Shown: in pieces, positions 59,727-64,000 of the stretch | How positions within the stretch are numbered: the stretch's first letter is position 1 | Layout: every line of letters begins with the position of its first letter | Assembly: GCA_052161885.1 (NCBI GenBank) | Contig: CP197396.1 | Location: 2,232,001 to 2,296,000 of the forward strand | Direction of reading: 5' to 3' | Origin: QKTW01 sp052161885 | Lineage (GTDB): Bacteria > Bacteroidota > Bacteroidia > Chitinophagales > Chitinophagaceae | Length of the DNA: 64,000 nt | Program-made: the position numbers and the translations under genes | Notes under the pieces: generated by a model | What the model was told of the DNA's origin: nothing | Databases searched by the model: none | The model's input: the letters and a program-made list of their open reading frames with translations, nothing else

Positions 59727-61853
59727 CTATTTCCCATAAGTAAGGCCCATATTCCAAAGCATGAATGCCCATTTATCAGCCTGCTCGTCTATAAGCATAG
59801 AAGTGGGCTTGCCCGCACCATGACCAGCTTTTGTCTCAATGCGTATCAGCGTAGGATTGTCGCAGCTTTGTGCCGCCTGTAGTGCTGCTGCAAATTTGAA
59901 GGAGTGTGCCGGTACTACCCTGTCGTCGTGATCACCGGTCATGACCAGTGTTGCAGGATAGCAGGTCCCTTTCTTCACATTGTGCACCGGTGAGTAATGA
60001 TACAGGTAGTCGAACATTTCTTTACTGTCATCAGCAGTGCCATAGTCATATGCCCATCCTGCACCTGCGGTAAACTTGTGGTAACGCAGCATATCCAGCA
60101 CACCAACTGCCGGGAAAGCCACGCGGTACAGTTCCGGACGCTGTGTGATACAGGCACCTACTAACAGACCTCCATTGGAACCGCCGCTGATAGCGAGATA
60201 TTGTTTGGAGGTATAATGTTCGTTAATGAGATATTCCGCAGCTCCGATAAAATCATCAAATACATTCTGCTTCTGCATTTTGGTACCGGCATTGTGCCAT
60301 TTATCGCCATATTCGCCACCACCACGCAGGTTGGCCACTGCATAGATACCGCCATTTTCCATGAATACCATATTGCTCACACTAAAGCTGGGCGTCATGT
60401 TTATATTGAATCCGCCATAACCATACAGCATGAGCGGGTTTTTGCCATTCAGCTGCGCGCCTTTTTTGTAGGTGATGATCATGGGCACTTTTGTTCCGTC
60501 TTTGGAAGTATAGAATACCTGTTTGCTTTCATACAGCGACGGATCGATCTTTACGCCGGACGTTTTGTACAAAGTTGTTTTACCCGTCTTGATATCGTAT
60601 TTAAAAATAGTAGCCGGGTAAACGTAGGAAGTGAATGTGTAGTACATATCTGTTTCTTCCTGTTTGCCGCCAAAACCGCTGGCAGTACCTAAACCCGGCA
60701 GGTTTATTTCATGTTCTTTTTTACCATCGAGACTATACTGAAATACCTGGCTTACCGCATCTTTAAGGTATTGTGCAAAGAACTTACGGCCGCCAGAGCT
60801 TACCGTGAGCGGAAATTCAGTTTCGGGTATCAGGTCTTTCCAGTTTTCAGGCTGCGGATTTACAGCATCTGTCACTACGAGTTTGCGGTTGGGTGCATTG
60901 CGGTTGGTGGATATGTACAGTTTGCCGTTCTCCGAATAAACCACTTCCTGCTCGTAATCAAAACCTGTTGCGATCGGCCCGATCGGCGCATCTTTTTTTG
61001 TAAGGTCCTGTATATATAGTTCGTTGCCGTAGGTAGCGTTGGAGGCAGAGATGATAAGGTATTTCTGGTCTTCTGTTACACCACCGCCTATATAGCGGCG
61101 GGGCATTTCGTCACCTCCGAATATGAGTTTGTCTTCACTCTGTGCGGTACCCAGCTTATGAAAGAATAATTTATGTACCTGCGTTTTGCCCGAAAGGACG
61201 CTGCCTTCTTTGGGCTTGTCGTAGCTGCTGTAATAAAACCCTTCATTATGGCGCCAGGAAATGCCGCTGAACTTTACGTCCGTGAGTATATCACCGATCT
61301 GCTTGCCGTTTTTCGTATCCAGCACTATTACTCTCCGCCAGTCAGATCCGCCCTCCGATATCTGGTAAGCACAAAGCGAACCATCTTTACTGAAGTCTAT
61401 ACCAGCCAGTGAAGTGGTACCATCTGCAGAAAATTTATTTGGGTCAAGAAATACTTCCGGTTGCCCGCCTGCTTTCTGGCGGTATAAGACAGACTGGTTC
61501 TGCAGCCCGTCGTTTTTATAGAAATAAATATAGCCCCCCTCATTAAACGGCGCAGAATATTTTTCATAGTTCCACAGCTCTGTGAGGCGTTTTTTAATGG
61601 CGCTGCGGAAAGGTATCTGCGAAAGGTATTTATCCGTAACACGGTTTTCGTCCTGCACCCAAGCTTTGGTATCATCGGCCATATCGTTTTCCAGCCACCG
61701 GTATGGATCGGCCACGCTGGTGCCAAAGAAATCGTCTTTCTGCTCGGTTGTTTTTGTAACGGGATATTTATCAGCGAAAGCACCTGGTTTTTGTGCGGAT
61801 GTGATCATGCTCATAAGTAAAACGGGTGTGCAAAGTGTAAGCAGTTTTTTCAT
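59727..61853 (-). CDS. Exported prolyl oligopeptidase (S9A)
   Basis: A 708-aa serine peptidase with signal peptide (TPVLLMSMITSAQ). A seven-bladed propeller occupies about 80-430, starting after DPYRWLEND. The catalytic domain has Ser559 in ISGGSNGGLLVG, Asp643 or 644 in TGDHDDRVVP, and His678 in AGHGAGKP, positions very close to those of mammalian POP. It cleaves peptides after proline and is likely periplasmic. Confidence 0.95.
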   Translation of the reverse strand: MKKLLTLCTPVLLMSMITSAQKPGAFADKYPVTKTTEQKDDFFGTSVADPYRWLENDMADDTKAWVQDENRVTDKYLSQIPFRSAIKKRLTELWNYEKYSAPFNEGGYIYFYKNDGLQNQSVLYRQKAGGQPEVFLDPNKFSADGTTSLAGIDFSKDGSLCAYQISEGGSDWRRVIVLDTKNGKQIGDILTDVKFSGISWRHNEGFYYSSYDKPKEGSVLSGKTQVHKLFFHKLGTAQSEDKLIFGGDEMPRRYIGGGVTEDQKYLIISASNATYGNELYIQDLTKKDAPIGPIATGFDYEQEVVYSENGKLYISTNRNAPNRKLVVTDAVNPQPENWKDLIPETEFPLTVSSGGRKFFAQYLKDAVSQVFQYSLDGKKEHEINLPGLGTASGFGGKQEETDMYYTFTSYVYPATIFKYDIKTGKTTLYKTSGVKIDPSLYESKQVFYTSKDGTKVPMIITYKKGAQLNGKNPLMLYGYGGFNINMTPSFSVSNMVFMENGGIYAVANLRGGGEYGDKWHNAGTKMQKQNVFDDFIGAAEYLINEHYTSKQYLAISGGSNGGLLVGACITQRPELYRVAFPAVGVLDMLRYHKFTAGAGWAYDYGTADDSKEMFDYLYHYSPVHNVKKGTCYPATLVMTGDHDDRVVPAHSFKFAAALQAAQSCDNPTLIRIETKAGHGAGKPTSMLIDEQADKWAFMLWNMGLTYGK

Positions 61854-62179
61854 GAAGAAAAAAAATTTGGGCTAATGTAAGGCTTTTTGACCGGTGCAGC
61901 ACACTTACAGCAGGACCTGCAGCAGTTATAAAAAAAGTGTAATGATTTGATTTCAGAAGCACTTCTGCACACAAGGCATAAGATAAAAAAGCATATATCT
62001 AATGTTATTATTTAATTATTAAGAAATATACACATAACACACAAACATGCACTGGTCAATATTTATAAACAAAAAGTTGTATGCAACTTTTTTTAAACTC
62101 CGTTTTTAAACGGTATTTTTTGTGGGAATTAAACGGTATGTTTGTTTCATCACCATTTTTATTGTAATCACCCTTTGGC
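61854..62179. other. Gene-free AT-rich interval with repeated box before the PKHD hydroxylase
   Basis: No gene in 326 bp. It contains the hairpin AAAAAGTTG/CAACTTTTT (62071-62092), an inverted CCGTTT-TT-AAACGG (62100-62113), and two direct copies of TTAAACGGTAT at 62106 and 62129, 23 bp apart, about 40-70 bp upstream of the next start. Confidence 0.55.
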
Positions 62180-62872
62180 ATGAAGACACCCTCTTCTATT
62201 ATTCACATCAAGTCGCTGCTTGACGCTAACGAATTGTCTGCAGCAGATAAAGTCCTGCCTCACATAATCTTTGAAAACGGTAAAGCAACAGCCAGTGGTG
62301 CTGCGCGCGAGGTAAAAAATAACCTCCAGGCCATTAAGAACGATAACCAGTACACTCTTCAGCTACAGCAGATAGTGTTTGGCGCTGTTGCCCGCAATCC
62401 ATTAATACAGGCTGCATTCATGCCCAAATTTATACTGCCGCCGATCATCAGCAAGTACCAGCCAGGTATGCAATATGGCTGGCACACAGATAGTCCGCTG
62501 ATGAGCCATCAGCATATGACAATAAGAGCAGATCTCAGCATGACCGTATTTCTCAGTGATCCTGATACTTATACCGGCGGAGAACTGGAAATACAATCTG
62601 CGACGGGTAATACCTCTTATAAGCTGGATAAAGGCGATGCAATCATATACCCTACTACAAAGCTGCATTGTGTAAACCCCGTAACCGAGGGTGAGCGTGT
62701 AGCCGCTGTAACGTGGATGCAATCTGTAATCGGTGATGCAGACAAACGCGAATTGCTGTTTCAGCTGAAAAGCGTACAGGAAACAGTAGGCCTGCAGCAG
62801 GAACTGAAAAGCGAAAACCTGGTACTGCAGCAGGCATACAGCAATCTTGTGCGTATGTGGGCTGAAATATAA
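62180..62872 (+). CDS. PKHD-type Fe(II)/2-oxoglutarate hydroxylase
   Basis: A 230-aa protein of the PiuC/YbiX family. The iron ligands are His102 and Asp104 (YGWHTDSP) and His163 (KLHCVNPV), with Arg173 for 2-oxoglutarate (EGERVAAVTW). The C-terminal domain LFQLKSVQETVGLQQELKSE is the usual helical extension. Elsewhere family members sit beside TonB-dependent siderophore receptors; here the neighbours are tail-collar proteins. Substrate unknown. Confidence 0.92.
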   Translation: MKTPSSIIHIKSLLDANELSAADKVLPHIIFENGKATASGAAREVKNNLQAIKNDNQYTLQLQQIVFGAVARNPLIQAAFMPKFILPPIISKYQPGMQYGWHTDSPLMSHQHMTIRADLSMTVFLSDPDTYTGGELEIQSATGNTSYKLDKGDAIIYPTTKLHCVNPVTEGERVAAVTWMQSVIGDADKRELLFQLKSVQETVGLQQELKSENLVLQQAYSNLVRMWAEI

Positions 62873-62931
62873 GACGGAGTTATTTTTCTATCATCAACAC
62901 ACATATTTTCTAACACCAAAAAACAATTCTT

Positions 62932-63477
62932 ATGGAAGGAACAATGGCAGTCGTTACACCATGGGCTGCGAATTTTGCGCCCGGAGGATGGATGTTTTGC
63001 CAGGGACAGTCGATGTCCATTGCGGCAAACACAGCCCTGTTTGCATTGATAGGTACTATCTATGGCGGCGACGGGCAGCAAACTTTTAACCTCCCTGACA
63101 TGCAGGGACGTGTGGCAATCGGTGCCGGTCAGGGACCTGGTCTTTCAAACTATGAGCTGGGCGAGAAAGGCGGAACGGAACAGAATACCCTCACTATGAG
63201 CCAGATGGCAGGGCATACACACCCTTTTACGGTTACATCCCAGGTGCCTGTAAATGCAGACAGTACCGGCAGCAAAACCCCTGTAAGTACTTATCCTGCT
63301 TCTGCCAGTGGTAATATTTACAATACGACTCCTGGTGCCGGCCAGTTTGCCGGTGCACTGTCGGTTAACACCCAGATTGGTATTACAGGTAATGGTATTC
63401 CGGTAAACAATATCAAGCCGATACTTTGCGTGAATTATATCATTTGCGTAGAAGGTATATTCCCTAGCAGAAACTAA
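62932..63477 (+). CDS. Phage tail-collar / MdpB-like protein
   Basis: A 181-aa protein with a tail-collar domain at about 5-60: NFAPGGWMFCQGQSMSIAAN, ALFALIGTIYGGDGQQTFNL PDMQGRVAIGAG. The rest has LSNYELGEKGGTEQNTLTMS and GHTHPFTV, and the C-terminal ILCVNYIICVEGIFPSRN shared by microcystin-dependent-protein (MdpB)-like stand-alone members. These non-phage proteins occur in tandem in Bacteroidota, with unknown role. There is no other tail or capsid gene, so it is not part of a prophage. Confidence 0.88.
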   Translation: MEGTMAVVTPWAANFAPGGWMFCQGQSMSIAANTALFALIGTIYGGDGQQTFNLPDMQGRVAIGAGQGPGLSNYELGEKGGTEQNTLTMSQMAGHTHPFTVTSQVPVNADSTGSKTPVSTYPASASGNIYNTTPGAGQFAGALSVNTQIGITGNGIPVNNIKPILCVNYIICVEGIFPSRN

Positions 63478-63506
63478 CATCTTTCACACAACACAAAACA
63501 AAAAAC

Positions 63507-64000
63507 ATGGAAGGTACATTAGCCACTATATCATTGTTTGCCGGCAATTTCGCTCCCAAGAACTGGGCCTATTGCGCAGGGCAGATAGTTGCCATTCAAT
63601 CCAATACTGCTTTGTTCTCGCTGCTGGGTACTACTTATGGCGGCGACGGCAGAGTTACATTCGGCCTGCCTGACCTGCGCAGCCGCACAGCATTAGGTGC
63701 CGGTGCTGGTGCCGGTCTTTCCCAGTACGTACTGGGCGAAATGGTTGGTGTTGAAAATAATACGTTGCTCTCAATAAACCTGCCGCCACATAATCACATG
63801 CCTGCTGTTGTTAATATACAATTGCCGGTAAATGGTGACAGCGCTAATACTGATAGCCCCGACGGAGCTTATCCGGCCACAGCAACAGATAGCATTTATA
63901 CGAACGCTGCAGGCAGTAGCCAATATGCAGGACAATTGCATACAGTTGCTGCAATAGGCATGCAGGGGCAAAACATAGCAATGAATAATCTGCAGCCATA
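63507..64000 (+). CDS. Second tail-collar / MdpB-like protein, partial
   Basis: Starts at ATG 63507, 29 bp after the previous gene, and runs off the right edge. It begins MEGTLATISLFAGNFAPKNW and has TALFSLLGTTYGGDGRVTFG and GAGAGLSQYVLGEMVGVENN, so it is a clear paralogue of the preceding protein with diverged sequence throughout. The insert PVNGDSANTDSPDGAYPATA matches the equivalent PVNADSTGSKTPVSTYPASA of its neighbour. A third paralogue may lie beyond the window. Confidence 0.88.
   Translation, partial: MEGTLATISLFAGNFAPKNWAYCAGQIVAIQSNTALFSLLGTTYGGDGRVTFGLPDLRSRTALGAGAGAGLSQYVLGEMVGVENNTLLSINLPPHNHMPAVVNIQLPVNGDSANTDSPDGAYPATATDSIYTNAAGSSQYAGQLHTVAAIGMQGQNIAMNNLQP

Noticed and set aside
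62932..64000. Tail-collar genes as evidence of a prophage
   Set aside because: No capsid, terminase, portal, integrase or lysis gene is present; stand-alone MdpB-like proteins are common in non-phage contexts.

Overview
The window is a chromosomal segment of a Bacteroidota bacterium, most likely in or near the Chitinophagaceae (taxonomy is inferred; no rRNA is present). The evidence is seven exported proteins with type IX secretion (T9SS) C-terminal signals (five type A, two CHU_C/type B), TAnnTTTG promoter boxes, general absence of Shine-Dalgarno sequences, a Bacteroidota-style cytochrome oxidase accessory cluster, and a sphingolipid-type desaturase. No tRNA, rRNA, CRISPR array, prophage or insertion sequence with a transposase is visible.

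Layout. 1-7.8 kb: a tight leftward four-gene unit with a GAF-like 799-aa protein, an SdiA-regulated-type lipoprotein, a 1221-aa metallophosphoesterase/kinase-like/Omp85 fusion, and an HD protein with a Pycsar-effector-type (PycTM) C-terminus that runs off the left edge. 7.9-8.4 kb: a gene for a small exported protein broken by an in-frame amber codon. 8.5-19 kb: three giant Ig/PKD-rich T9SS cargo proteins. 19-28.5 kb: mixed genes, including a histidine kinase with an HD hydrolase, a BrkB-type membrane protein, GNAT, a secreted two-HKD phospholipase D-like protein, an LpxR-like deacylase and a DES1-like desaturase. 28.5-35 kb: a repeat-rich accessory region holding a 22-bp palindromic tandem array, two MITE-like elements, a divergent XRE regulator with an 89-aa unknown, an AT-rich KAP-type P-loop NTPase, a 38-bp perfect palindrome, a DEAD-box helicase and a duplicated element of about 110 bp. 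35-42 kb: cobalamin-type radical SAM protein, pseudouridine synthase, a TetR/VOC/NAD-binding gene set with matching operators, DNA polymerase IV and a Q/N-rich BON protein. 42-48.5 kb: an RND efflux operon with its TetR regulator and operators. 48.5-54 kb: exported and small proteins. 54-58.7 kb: cytochrome c oxidase assembly and subunit operon. 58.7-64 kb: alpha/beta hydrolase, prolyl oligopeptidase, PKHD hydroxylase and two tandem tail-collar proteins, the second cut by the right edge.

How the genes work together. The efflux genes and the VOC/NAD-binding pair are each preceded by a palindrome that also lies in front of the neighbouring tetR gene, so both look like self-contained TetR regulons. 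The oxidase cluster covers heme farnesylation, two subunit-III proteins, subunit IV and copper delivery. The left-hand unit is the best candidate for an undescribed system, because it joins a cell-surface phosphatase/kinase-like fusion to a putative membrane effector in one transcript. The KAP NTPase with its flanking repeats is the best candidate for a horizontally acquired module.
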